A stretch of 64,000 nucleotides of DNA from the NCBI GenBank assembly GCA_025738555.1, contig JAOVFP010000018.1, positions 992,001-1,056,000 of the forward strand, given 5' to 3'. Under the pieces are notes generated by a model. It made no database searches and was not told where the DNA came from. It saw only the letters and a list, made by a program, of their open reading frames with translations. Shown piece by piece: positions 24,401 to 35,022 of this stretch (the first letter of the stretch is position 1; the number at the start of each line of letters is the position of its first letter). The stretch comes from Cyathus striatus (taxonomy: Eukaryota > Basidiomycota > Agaricomycetes > Agaricales > Nidulariaceae). The position numbers and the translations under genes are program-made.

Positions 24401-24655
24401 TATTTTTTGGGTGATTTCTAAACCCATATAATTATTTTCATGGCTATCTTGCTTTTACACTGCTGGTAATGCTTAGCATGATGATCAAACTTATATTCAA
24501 CTGATACTTCGTATAGTATTTTTTGGGTGATTTCTAAACTCATATAATTATTTTCATAGCTATCTTGCTTTTACACTGCTGGTAATGCTTCGCATGATGA
24601 TCAAACTTATATTCAACTGATACTTCGTATAGTATTTTTTGGGTGATTTCTAAAA
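24401..24655. repeat. 116-bp tandem repeat, 2.2 copies
   Basis: TATTTTTTGGGTGATTTCTA begins at 24,401, 24,517 and 24,633. The first two units are nearly identical and the third is cut short. Directly after it lies an inverted piece resembling the start of the putative LTR at 19,392 (about 24,660-24,760). Confidence 0.9.
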
Positions 24656-24769
24656 CCATGTAACCCCCCCAAACAGCTGATGGACTGATATGGCCTGATA
24701 TGACCTTATCTGAACAGATATGCCGATTTCGATTTTTCCGACAAACTGCAAGTCTCCAACCAACTGAGC

Positions 24770-26317
24770 GTCCTGAACAGTGAACATCAATGTTCTCTCC
24801 CTCTCCCTCTCCCCCCTCTCCACTACTGGACCTGGTGCATATACAGATATGTAATTAATACACAACTTTGGCCATATCACGGAGGAGCGATTGAGGTATA
24901 ATATTTGGTGCTGGCAAACCTACCAGCGGACAATGACAAGTACCTCAGGCTGAAGTTGCGTTCTAAACCTTGCTTTCCTTGACTTCGTACGCATTGCTGT
25001 CATGCTCTATATCCCTGGAGATCTAGAACGCAGGTGTTTTCTGATACTCAAAAGCTTCAAACCTCGATGGCCAATCAGCCCAGTACTTATCGTATCATAG
25101 GTCAGCACACAGGGAAACTTTAGGTTTGTTGCTCCAATGACCTCACGGCCTTGCCATCAATAACGCCCGTCTTGTGCTATCGTCTTCGAGCTCAGATTAC
25201 TGCCAGAGGGCATGCCTGGGACTCAGGAGGGAAGGCACCCGAGGGAGCACACTGCGTGAATCCTTCGGGCGCTTTTCGTTAGACCAACCTGCATGTTACT
25301 TCTCGACCACTTTCTCGCAAAATCGGCACGGAATGCTTTTGTGCTACTTACTTTCCTCAATGTGCTTTTATCAGTTTCAAGCCAGCCGTTCCTTCCGTCA
25401 AGCTATTTCAAGCACATTCTGCTAATTCTGCTTGTGGAGTAAAAATGACCCTCAGTCGTAGACTTTTACGACTGCGTGCATGAGATTGGTATTTCAAATT
25501 CTCTTCTACTCTCACTACTCGATGCTTACGCCTGCACCTACACTGTAGCATGAACATAACTATACTTGTTCGAGAGGTGTATTGAACTCTCTCCTGTTAA
25601 GCCTTACGCATAGGTACTGCCCCTACTAGAACAGGAAATCGCGTATGGAGCGGGGTTTTCACTACATGCTATCGCATCGCTTCCATCGCCAATACTGTGT
25701 TCGTTCCCTATCCCCTCGAAATGCCTACGGCGAGACCTTCAAAGGGCTAAACGGATGTGGAAGAAAATGTAGAGTGGTTCCAAGACAACACTGGACAGCT
25801 TTTCCCAGCTCCTTCTGCATGCTCACGAGACAAATCTGAAGGTTTCACTTATTCAAGCGGAAGCTCTGGAACGTCTGTATCATTCACAAACTACCTCCTG
25901 TGCTATGCCTACATTTCTATGGTACACGCATAACTATGTTCATTTGATGCGCGTACTGCACCGTCTCCCGTTACACCTTTTGCGTACGAACCAACTACCG
26001 GAAGAGAAAACCACGTACGGAGCAGTTGGTTCGCCACACTACCCCAGCTCCCAAGTCTCCGACGCCTACACTGTTTAGTCCCCTATACCACCTTCAATGC
26101 CTATCCCTTCACATAGAGGGTCTCCAGCCTATTCTTTAGGACGTCTCTCCTCTCTGCGTACGCTATTAACATGCGTCAGTGGTGTTGTGGGCCATGGGAT
26201 AGGGATGCAATGTTCCTCATGCCTACTCTTGATATGTACATATGGAGAAACAGGTTCTTCACGTGGACCTTGTTATCTTTTGAACATGCTATTAAAAAAC
26301 TTTTCTTCTCACATACA
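24770..26317. other. Intergenic; contains one copy of a dispersed 340-bp repeat
   Basis: The segment 25,122-25,460 resembles 28,700-29,045. Shared blocks include ATCTTCGAGCT-type sequence, CCCGAGGGAG, TTTTCGTTAGACC/TTTTTGTTAGACC, CTCGATGTGC-type sequence and a final AAATGGCCCCCAGTCG-type stretch. Both are in the same orientation. No open frame is conserved and no gene is supported. Confidence 0.4.
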
Positions 26318-26319
26318 TA

Positions 26320-27476
26320 CAGTTGGGGCCACATGAACACCACCAACTTTTTTCAACTTTTTGGCTGATTTTTTCCCACACCCAAAATGCCTTCTGACCT
26401 CCGAAAACCATTGGAATAGCATATTTCAAGGGTCTGCTTTTGATTTCCACGAGCCGATTTCGCTCAAACTGATTTTTTGTATTTTTGACCCAAAAATTTG
26501 GCGTACAGCCGAAAAAAACAGGTAAAATCTCGGAAATTTCATTTTTGGCATCCTTTCATTAATCTAGTTATGATTCTGTTAAAATAATTCCCGCCGGAGT
26601 ACTTGTTCCAGTGCTAAAAAAAGCCTAAGTAGCTGGACATACCTGTAGTATACATTGTGAAAAATGCTCAAAAATTCTATAAAATGTATTAAATCTTGCT
26701 CAAATGTTTTCTAGAATAACACTGTAACAACAACAGCATAAATCTGAAAATTTAGCAGATTTCATGTGAATACTAGGTATTATACTACACTATTAAGTGT
26801 GTAACTAATTAGTACTGCATACTAATTGCTACAAACTTTAAAGCAATATTAGACAACTATTTAATTCTTGACAAGTCATATATAGCTTCATTGTAAATAC
26901 TATACTGATGAGGACTTTGCAACATTGATAAAATTCTAAGCCTTGAGGTGCCTATCAAGAATACTGAAGCAGCAACTAGTGGAGTAGGCCAATTGTAAAT
27001 GCATATATTCCCCTCTGTAGGGGTTCAGCGCATACCAAGCTGATAGCCTTAGTCAGCAACCTCTGATGCATCAGCATGGAAGCATTTCTTTGTTTGGTGC
27101 TTACTTTAAAGAAGAATGCTTGTAATTGGCTCGTAAGTGCATACATTACTTATTATGTATGTAATTTTACATTTGAGTACATAGGTTCAAGCCATTTTTG
27201 AGCCGAAAATTGAGTTTCATGAGACGTTTCAGTTCCTTCCTATGCCGTGAAAGGTTGGTGATAGGGTCCACGTCCTAACTCAGGTAGATTAGGACCCTGT
27301 AACATGTCGATTTTTTGGTCAAAAATTTTGGCGCGCCTATTTTCTCGTGGGAATTTCCTGAAAACATCGTTTTTGGACATTTCTGACATTGCTGATTCTG
27401 AATCTGAAGTCTGTTTGTGCCCAAAATTTCCCATTGTCGAGATATAAGATTGGTGGGGTTCATGTGGCCCCAACTG
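26320..27476. mobile_element. Non-autonomous Tc1/mariner-type element (TA duplication)
   Basis: The ends are CAGTTGGGGCCACATGAAC at the left and the matching complement GTTCATGTGGCCCCAACTG at the right, flanked by TA (26,318-26,319 and 27,477-27,478). CAGT termini plus a TA duplication are characteristic of the Tc1/mariner/pogo superfamily. The 1157-bp body is AT-rich and encodes no recognisable transposase. Runs of TTTTTGG-CAAAAATTTTGGCG near both ends may be subterminal repeats. It ends about 105 bp upstream of the NTF2-like start codon at 27,581. Confidence 0.85.
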
Positions 27477-27580
27477 TAGGTGATGGTGTGCAACGGAGGC
27501 GAATAACGGAGGTTCACTTAAACCCTCATCACGTAGGTTCCTGAGTATCCTTACTACTGCCCCACGTCGCAGCTTCACAA

Positions 27581-28205
27581 ATGTCCTCAGAATCCAAGCA
27601 CTGGAAAACTATTCTCAATCTATGGAAGATCCTGGATGCCTGCAGTTACACACAGCTTGACGACATTCTGACAGAGGACTTCAGTCTAACAATTCTCCCT
27701 GCATCTATGGGATTGCTGGCTGCCCGCGGCATAGATGAAGCAAAGAAGTTTTTAAATTCTCTAGGTAGAAATATTCAGGATTTGAACGTGAGCTAATCAT
27801 GAATTTATGCTATTAGATGCATTTTTGATGTGTTCTATTAGCTCGAAGCGACTGAAGTCATCGAAATGGGTGATGTTATAGTTACACACATGAGTCTTGC
27901 TGTTTACCAAACATAATGTTGCTGATTCCTAACTATAGTACCACTCAAATGGGACGCTTGTTAGTGGTGGTCCATACAAGAACGAGTATATTGCGATTTA
28001 TCGATTTAAAGGAGACCTCCTGTTTAGTGTGGTGGAAATGGTGGATTCAGAATATTTGTCGGAGATTAGGAGTCAAAAAAAGAATGGTGTGAAAGGTGTA
28101 GGAAAACTTAGAAACACATGTAGTGGTGGTCCATATGGCGGACGTTCACCTGACCATTCACGAGGCAAACCTCATTATCTATTATGGAAGCACTGGCGTG
28201 CGTAG
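27581..28205 (+). CDS. Small NTF2-like / SnoaL-fold protein
   Basis: Three exons (27,581-27,787; 27,842-27,901; 27,939-28,205) give 177 aa with consistent phases. The second intron is only 37 bases, with a plausible CTAAC branch site. The N-terminal helix region WKTILNLWKILDACSYTQLD, a middle strand VIEMGDVIVTHM and the later strands NEYIAIYRFKGDLLFSVVEM match the cone-shaped NTF2/SnoaL fold. That fold serves as a ligand pocket or small-molecule enzyme in many fungal proteins. No catalytic residue set can be assigned, so the substrate is unknown. The tail after about residue 135 is rich in Gly, Arg and Lys. A mariner-type element sits just upstream and could alter its promoter. Confidence 0.6.
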
Positions 28206-29562
28206 GATCTTATTTGTGAAAGTTATACCATCTTGGGAGCTTTTCAATTTATTGTTCAAGTTGTTGATGAAGAGGGGTCGAGATTCGACGTTAGGGAGTC
28301 GATGATGATTGTAAGCTGATCCTGGGTGCCATCTTCGACAGGGTTTGTGTTGTGCTACCTACACGTTACTTACGATGTGAACGCCAACCAATCACGATGT
28401 TCAATGTCCCACAGGATACATTAGATCATCTTATGCAGCATCAGTTTATCGGGATGGTTGGAATGGGACCCTGTGGCCATGCAGGTACAGCTAGTGCATT
28501 AGATTATCTCACTCCGCCTGATGCTTATGCCCACAGTTGTCTTTGTAGGGCGCATACAACCACGATTGTCCAACTATGCCTTACACATACTCACCAGACC
28601 AGAGCTCTATGGTTATTCTCTGAGGGATAATAAGCGTAGGACAAGTTTTCCGTATGTACATATAATCCCTTAGTACTTACTCTTAAACTGGTTTGTCCTT
28701 TCAACGAGCCCATGACCTTACCGTCAACAGCATCCGTCTTCTCTTATCATCTTCGAGCTGGGATTACTGGAAGGCACGCTTGGGAAGGAATGCTCCCGAG
28801 GGAGTTCGCTGTGGGAATCCCTCGGACACTTTTTGTTAGACCTACCCCAGGTTCCTAAAACCATCCAGGAGCCTGGACCTACCCACACATTGCTTTTCGA
28901 CTGCTTCATTGCAAGCACTTTCGCATTACTTGCCCTTCTCGATGTGCATCTCTCAGTCTAAAGCCAACCGTACTTTGAACCTTCTACCACGCTATTTCAC
29001 ACAGTCTGCTTATTCTGGTCTTCAAGTGAAATGGCCCCCAGGTCGCGCTATATTTCCTCATTTCTCAACCCAACGACGTGCTATATGACTTTGTACATCC
29101 TCTGCTCATGCTACCTGTTGCTAAGCTTGTACTCTGATATGACTACACATATAGAAGACAGCTCACATGCTTGCTACTACGCAACCGCACTTCATGTTGG
29201 CCTTAACTCAGTGTTATCATTTATGATATCGAAACCTAACCAACTTTGTCGTTTTTATGCTGCAGCTTGTACTTATGCTTGCATGTGCTGTAAACATCAT
29301 TCTTTTATGCTAAATACCAAGAGAAATGTAGTAAGTCTAAAAATATCATGTTGCAAGCTTTGAAGACGAAGTGCGACATTTGATATGTATGGATTATTGA
29401 TACATATCATCGTTTGAACACCGTCGTGAGTAAGGTGGACAGGAGTCAAGATGATTCAGCTTTCATGTAAGAAGTGCATATGTGTAGTACTTGATGAGAA
29501 TACATATCTTGGATATAGAGAGAAAACATAGGGTATATAAGTATGATGTAATCAATCGAGGA
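28206..29562. other. Intergenic; second copy of the 340-bp dispersed repeat
   Basis: The segment 28,700-29,045 matches 25,122-25,460 in direct orientation. The pair therefore brackets the mariner-type element and the NTF2-like gene. Frames at 28,352-28,630 and 29,031-29,363 show no motif. Confidence 0.35.
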
Positions 29563-31779
29563 TTAAGCATTGTCATCTCCTTGTTTACTTCTCCCTCTCC
29601 CTAGCCCACCCATCCTCTTCGGCTCCTCAGCAAACTTGATTGGAGCCTCCCCATACCCCTTTCCTAACCCAAATCCATATGATTCCGACCCGCCCTCTTC
29701 TCGCACATCCAAGTCTATCCTCCCCATTTTTTCACCAGTCCGCTTAGCAGACTTCGTCCCACGCATTGCCAACCCCTCAGGCTCAGCACTGGTACCCACA
29801 CTATCCTCACCCTCAACATCGTTATCATCATACAAAACTTGTGAGGTATGGCCAGTGCCACTTCTGATGACTCTTAAGTGCGTCACTTTTTCCATCTCAA
29901 TGGAAACCTCATCATCTCCAAACTCGGGAACATCGGGTTTCAAGAGGAAGCCTCGGATGTTGAGGACAACACGAGAGCCGATGGTTCCGTAGACTGCAAC
30001 TGTAGGGCTATTTTATGAATGTGTTGAAGATAGGATAGTGTTGTGGAAGAGGGCCGAAAACAAAGTCGGGGAAGGGTACAAGAACAAAGTGTTAGTGGAC
30101 AGCCTAAAACAAGAAAGAGGAGACACTCACGGAATCATCATCTGGCTCAACGTAACCCTAGTTCTAGTAAGCACCACCACCTGCGAAACTGTGAACGCCA
30201 GCACCCCAATAAACCAGAACAGTCCATCTCTAAGGAACAACCTAATAACAGGCATCCCCCTCCACTTGTACCGAAATAACAACATGAAAGTGTTGTACAC
30301 TGTCAGAATGAACATGATGAGGGCGATGATGAGCATGGTCACGACATAGAACTTGAAGTAGGGCGGGTTCGCCTCTATGAGTCGTACAGCTCTTTAGGTT
30401 CGAGTACTACATGAAAAAAAGGAGACGGGCAGACCTGTCGGGAAACACCCTGGCAAAGATGGTCTGAGCATTACAAACAACAACCGCCATCAAATTATGA
30501 ATAGATCTATGAAGAGAAGGAGACGAACCCGATGTGTATGAATGCTACACAACCCGTCAGCATTGAGTACATGATTGGGGAACTAGGAGAAGAAACCTTA
30601 CTTTTAATCGAATTGCTGGAAAGAATACTTAATGTGTTTCTAAAGTTCTGTTAGCTTGGTATAGACGGGTACGAGGGGGGCGGGGAGTAGGGGATGGGGA
30701 GGGTACTTACACTACCACACATTCACCTGCAATATTAGAGAAAATGTCAAAACATGAGCACAGAGAGGAAAAGAGGCTAAAATGAAGTTGAAAGATTAAG
30801 AAGGATGAATGGCCACAACTTTGACTAGACTGAGGATGTTCCGGGGAACTAAAAGAGGGAATGGGAAATAAGAAAGAAAGATGATGAACCGGCTACCAAA
30901 AAAAGAAGGAAATACAAAAGTGGTTTGCTCTTCGCATACAGGATCCACAGACTACCAATGAACACTAGTCATTTTCCGGATTGATATATGTCAAAGGTGA
31001 AACATACCGATAAACCAGCATGATATCCACAGTGGTAGTTATAACAGCAGATGACACTCCTGACATTTCCAGGAATCATACACATTCCTGCACATTCATT
31101 CATCAGTACCCACTGCACGATCGAAAGAGAACCATAAAATGAACCTTATCATCTTTCATCTCCCGTACCATGACTGTCCAGGGTTCAGCAGGTTAGGAGG
31201 TTGGTACCAAGGGGAGGAGGAAGAGGGGGGCATACAGGTCGCAGACGATCTATTAATGCATGGTTAGGTATAGAATGAGGGGAGTGGAAACTGGCGTACA
31301 TAAGAGCAACCATACTTGCATATCTGTTCCACATCTGATACCGCAGGTTGAACGTTGAGAGCCAGTGTGTAGACATACTGAGAGGTAGGAACGCACGTAA
31401 AGATAACTAGTAAACCGCCATCTGCGTTTCCATATCAATTCGACCTACCTTTCTCGTCAGCTTCAATCGTGAATTGAAATGGTTAGGAAATGGCATACTT
31501 CCTCCGGCAACGTAACCAGATAGTCGTATCTGGTCTCAGCGTCAGTTAACACCATCTAAGTATACGAGGGGGGGGGGGGATGTACACAAGCAGCGAAATT
31601 GCCACGACTAGTGAAGCAAAAGGACCATTTTCAGTGAAGAGTTTGTTAGGAAGGAGGGAAATAGACGCACACATAAGACAATTCGTCAACCTCGCATCCA
31701 ATACAAGCTGAACAGGAGAGGCTACTGATGCTGCAGCCTCCTCATCAGTGGGAATGGGGTCATCCTCCTTTGACATCAT
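29563..31779 (-). CDS. DUF6533-type seven-transmembrane protein, multi-exon
   Basis: The gene starts with MMSKEDDPIPTDEEAAAS at 31,779 and ends with TAA at 29,563-29,565. Candidate exon pieces in order on the minus strand read VVAISLL, YDYLVTLPEE, VELIWKRRWRFTSYLY, MWNRYASMVALMYASF, SAVITTTVDIMLVYR, VWILYAKSKPLLYFLLF, a helix MTMLIIALIMFILTVYNTF, MPVIRLFLRDGLFWFIGVLA and finally GTIGSRVVLNIRGFLLKPD. 'EVELIWKRRW', 'NRY' and the closing FLRDG...GSR-VLN-RG are the features I associate with the basidiomycete DUF6533 membrane family (receptor-like, function unknown). The last exon is a long hydrophilic cytoplasmic tail rich in Gly, Glu and Lys. Exact splice points in the first half are uncertain, but no disabling change was seen. 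Confidence 0.7.
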
Positions 31780-32616
31780 GTAATGTTTGAAACAAGCGAA
31801 GTAGAGTCTCTACTAGTGTGCGCGTCGAGGGCAACTACAGTTGCATAAGAGAGTGTATAAGCAAAAGGAATGTGCTAAAGCCCCAAAGTTGGTTAGTTGA
31901 CTGAGTTAATGTAGTCCAAGCCTTGAGCATGAGCGAAGGAGAAAGAGACAGACGGTGCCATGGTGGAGACTAGTGGAGAGGTTAAGTAATTAAACACTGC
32001 TACGTGTGAAAAGATCGATCGCCTTTTCCCGTCATTGTTTCATGTAGATCTTTGTCTTCGATCGGAGGGTTGAAGCTGTTGAAAGCCGAGTGGATGGATG
32101 GAATAGGTGAGACAAGTCGGTTGGAGCCATTTTAGGGCCAGCTGCTGTACTGAGCACCAGGAGGCACCAGGAAGGAAGTAGTACCAAAGATGCACTCCAC
32201 ATAAAAGAACATAATCTGACGCTATACATTTGTTGAGATCTCGATATGCTTTCTTATATTTCCAACGATTTCCAGTTATATCAAATGTTGGAGATGTGAA
32301 AATTTTGTAGGTGTACGAGGAATGTAGGGAGATCGAAACAGGGAAAAGCAGCGAAGAATTGCATCCAATTACACACTTTACTCACGCGGAGGCATGGCAC
32401 ACAATTCGGATGGTCTTCAGGAGTCTTCAGATCGTCTCAGCAAATGAATGCCCCTAATATACAGAGGATATATGAATATGAACTAACTATTGGAGAGGCT
32501 TGGAGTCTCTTGGAGTCCGCAAAGGATTCCTTTCGATCGTGTTACTCCTGTCAATCCCGCAGGCCGCGAGCGAGGATCGTATGGAAAGTCTAACGACCAC
32601 GCTCAAATGCATCAAT
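31780..32616. other. Upstream region of the membrane-protein gene; nothing further recognised
   Basis: This probably contains the promoter of the minus-strand gene that starts at 31,779. Short frames without motifs were ignored. Confidence 0.3.
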
Positions 32617-33041
32617 TATAATTGAGCTCCAGTGTCCAGCACCGCAGCTTCTCGGTTAGATATTACAATCTCTGTTTCAGAATTTCACCTATGTAAGCGA
32701 GACTGAGCGCTTACTAACTTAGGCGTGGTCGTCTGGTACGCAGTACGGCAGTAACTATGTGTGCTCAACCAATTATTTAGTTCTTTACAGTAAATAGAAT
32801 AATTTGCCTATATGTATGAGCTTTGATATAAGTATTTGTGTCAACAGTGGCTTACTAAGGTGAATTTGTAGTCAAATTGGATGTGCGGAAGTGATTGTAT
32901 TACCTTCACCTTCAACAAATGTAGGGACCGTTTCACCAGTGTGAATTTGGGAAATTTTGTCATACTTAAGCTTGCAAATTCGTTTCTAACTTTCCACTTC
33001 TCTTGAGTATCCTCTGGCTTTTTGGTAAGCAATCTGATCCA

Positions 33042-33362
33042 TTATTGAGCTCTCAAATTCGTTTTTAAGCTCTCTGTGTCGTCCTTAATGTCCCTGCTTT
33101 TATATAATGCTCTCCGGGTGGTTATTGTGCTCTGTAGGTTGTCTGTAAGGTCTTCACTATTATACATTTCTCTGTTGGTTGTTCTTGTGCTATCTGGATT
33201 GTCTTTAACATCTCTACTTCTATATAATGTTCTCTGAGTGGTTATTGTTCTCTGTGGGTCATCTATAAAGTCTTTGCTATTATACATTACTCTGTAGGTT
33301 GTTCTTGTGCCCTCTGTGTCATCCATAAGATGTATGCTTATATATAATTTTCCCTTTGTCAT
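33042..33362. repeat. 60-bp minisatellite in 120-bp higher-order units, open in one frame
   Basis: On the minus strand it reads as a 106-codon open frame built of 20-residue repeats. Alternating units resemble RTTNREMYNSEDLTDNLQST and ITTRRALYKSRDIKDDTESL. The alternation makes a 120-bp higher-order period. Because 60 is a multiple of 3, an open frame can persist in such an array without selection. Degenerate copies of the same wording continue toward 33,660. It lies inside the non-autonomous element. Confidence 0.85.
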
Positions 33363-33876
33363 TCTTAAGCTTTGTGCTTCATTTTTGCATCGTCTGCATC
33401 GCTCTTTTATAGTTTACTTCATTCCTATAGCCTATAAGCTTCGTTTTGGCATTCTATTTCAATCTCTGGAGTACTATACTTGCTCTACTTCAATATTGTG
33501 CTCTATTCTTTCGTTTTGTACCCTCTACTTCACTCTGACATTTATTACTTGTTCTAACTAATTATACTTCAATTTGTGCTTTCTGCTATCATGTCCATAT
33601 AACCTGCTTTGTTATGGTGCTCTTTACATGTTCTACTTCAATCTATACTCCATGTTGTTGCTTAACATAAGACAGACGGCATAAGGTCAGGTATAATAAT
33701 TCATTATTAACACCTCCCACGTAATATGAGTCATCCTCTGTTTGTATCAACATAAATTATTTGAACTTGAGACTCGGACACGTTGAAGGACATTGTAACA
33801 TGCATTCGGTTCACTTAATATGTTACTGCCGTACCGGACGACCACGCCTAAGTTAGTAAGCGCTCAGTCTCGCTTA

Positions 33877-34603
33877 CAGCGCTTTGCATATCGATATAGA
33901 CTTAAAATTTCATTAATATACATCGGAGTTATACGGCCATCATTGCCGGATCCACAGCCAAACCACTGGATCTTGGCTGCCCCGCTGCTCTCCACTGCAC
34001 TACCACGTTGCAGTGTCCCAACCACTACTTGTCTCTTCACCCATCCTGCACCTAGGCAGGGTTCAATTCTGGGTCATGAAGGTCGTGAATGATGGGCCCA
34101 TTGGCCTGGAGAGCGTAGTTATGAAACATGGCTGGATTAAATGGGAGACATTGTTCGTGGTGGTGAAGAAAATGAGGCGGAACAAATTGCTGATAAGGTT
34201 GCAGGATGTGGGGAGGTGAATATCGGAAGAGATGTTGTGTTTCTGGAGAATTATGGGCATAATAAGGAGGATATGGTTGTACAGGATCTTGAGGATGAGC
34301 TGGAGGTGGTCTTGGATTTGGATAGTGCTGATTGCATTATGAGACATATGGCGGCATTCTCAAACCCTCGGTGCTCATCGTTTCCAACGACTAAGGGACA
34401 TCCTCACTGTATATTGCTTGAGACCGCCGCAGATAATTGGCAACTGGCACGTCGAGCATCATACAGTAAGCATCCACGGCGTCCTAACCCTTTTAAGGAA
34501 TAGCCTGTGGATCCTACCAACAGACTGGCTCGGATCATGCTGCTGGTGGAACTCAGATGTGTACTAAGAAAATCGTAGGTCTATATCGATATGCAAAGCG
34601 CTG
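33877..34603. mobile_element. Nested 727-bp TA-flanked element
   Basis: It begins CAGCGCTTTGCATATCGATA and ends with the complement TATCGATATGCAAAGCGCTG. It is flanked by TA (33,875-33,876 and 34,604-34,605). Removing it and one TA restores continuity of the host element's right terminal repeat when compared with the left one. An internal frame (34,141-34,503) has no transposase motif. Its terminal CAG and TA duplication are Tc1/mariner-like. Confidence 0.88.
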
Positions 34604-35022
34604 TAAGTGAAATTCTGAAACAGAGATTGTAATATCTAACCGAGAAGCCGCAGCGCCGGACACTGGAGCTCAATTATACACGGCCAATGCAAAAATACGC
34701 TTTCAACATGTGATGTGAGAATAAGTGATCAGGATAGGGTTGAATCTATGTACAGCATGTTCTCATGCTAAGTTGAGTGTATTCGACCAATAATGAACTG
34801 AGTGCAAGCATGATCATTACCTGAGCTCATGAATAGCTGCGGAGGGATCCGAACATTGGATAACAAGCTTACAAATGCATTAATCGCTTCGCTTCCCAAA
34901 TCACCCTCAGATCGACTGTCATCTCCCATGCTGATTATGCGTACCATGTACCAAGTACCTCCTCAACGACAATCACTAAAGCACCCAGAAGGTATTTCAT
35001 CACATTAATCAATGGAACTTGT

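Larger units (their letters stand above)
32619..34676. mobile_element. TA-flanked DNA element with terminal inverted repeats, split by a nested insertion
   Basis: The left terminal repeat (about 32,619-32,757) contains TTGAGCTCCAGTGTCC, TTCTCGGTTAGATATTACAA and GCGCTTACTAACTTAGGCG. Its inverted counterpart is in two parts: 33,823-33,876 and 34,604-34,676. The break is exactly where another element (33,877-34,603) sits. TA flanks both outer ends (32,617-32,618 and 34,677-34,678). No transposase is visible; the interior is mostly a minisatellite. A Tc1/mariner-type origin is likely but rests only on the TA flank. Confidence 0.75.

Noticed and set aside
29570..29992. 140-codon proline/serine-rich frame on the plus strand
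   Set aside because: It is antisense to the last exon of the seven-helix membrane protein, whose reading frame fits the family and splice pattern.
34141..34503. 120-codon plus-strand frame in the nested element, considered as a transposase piece
   Set aside because: No DDE signature (no D-D-E spacing, no PDLNPIE-like segment) and the element is only 727 bp, so it is better called non-autonomous.
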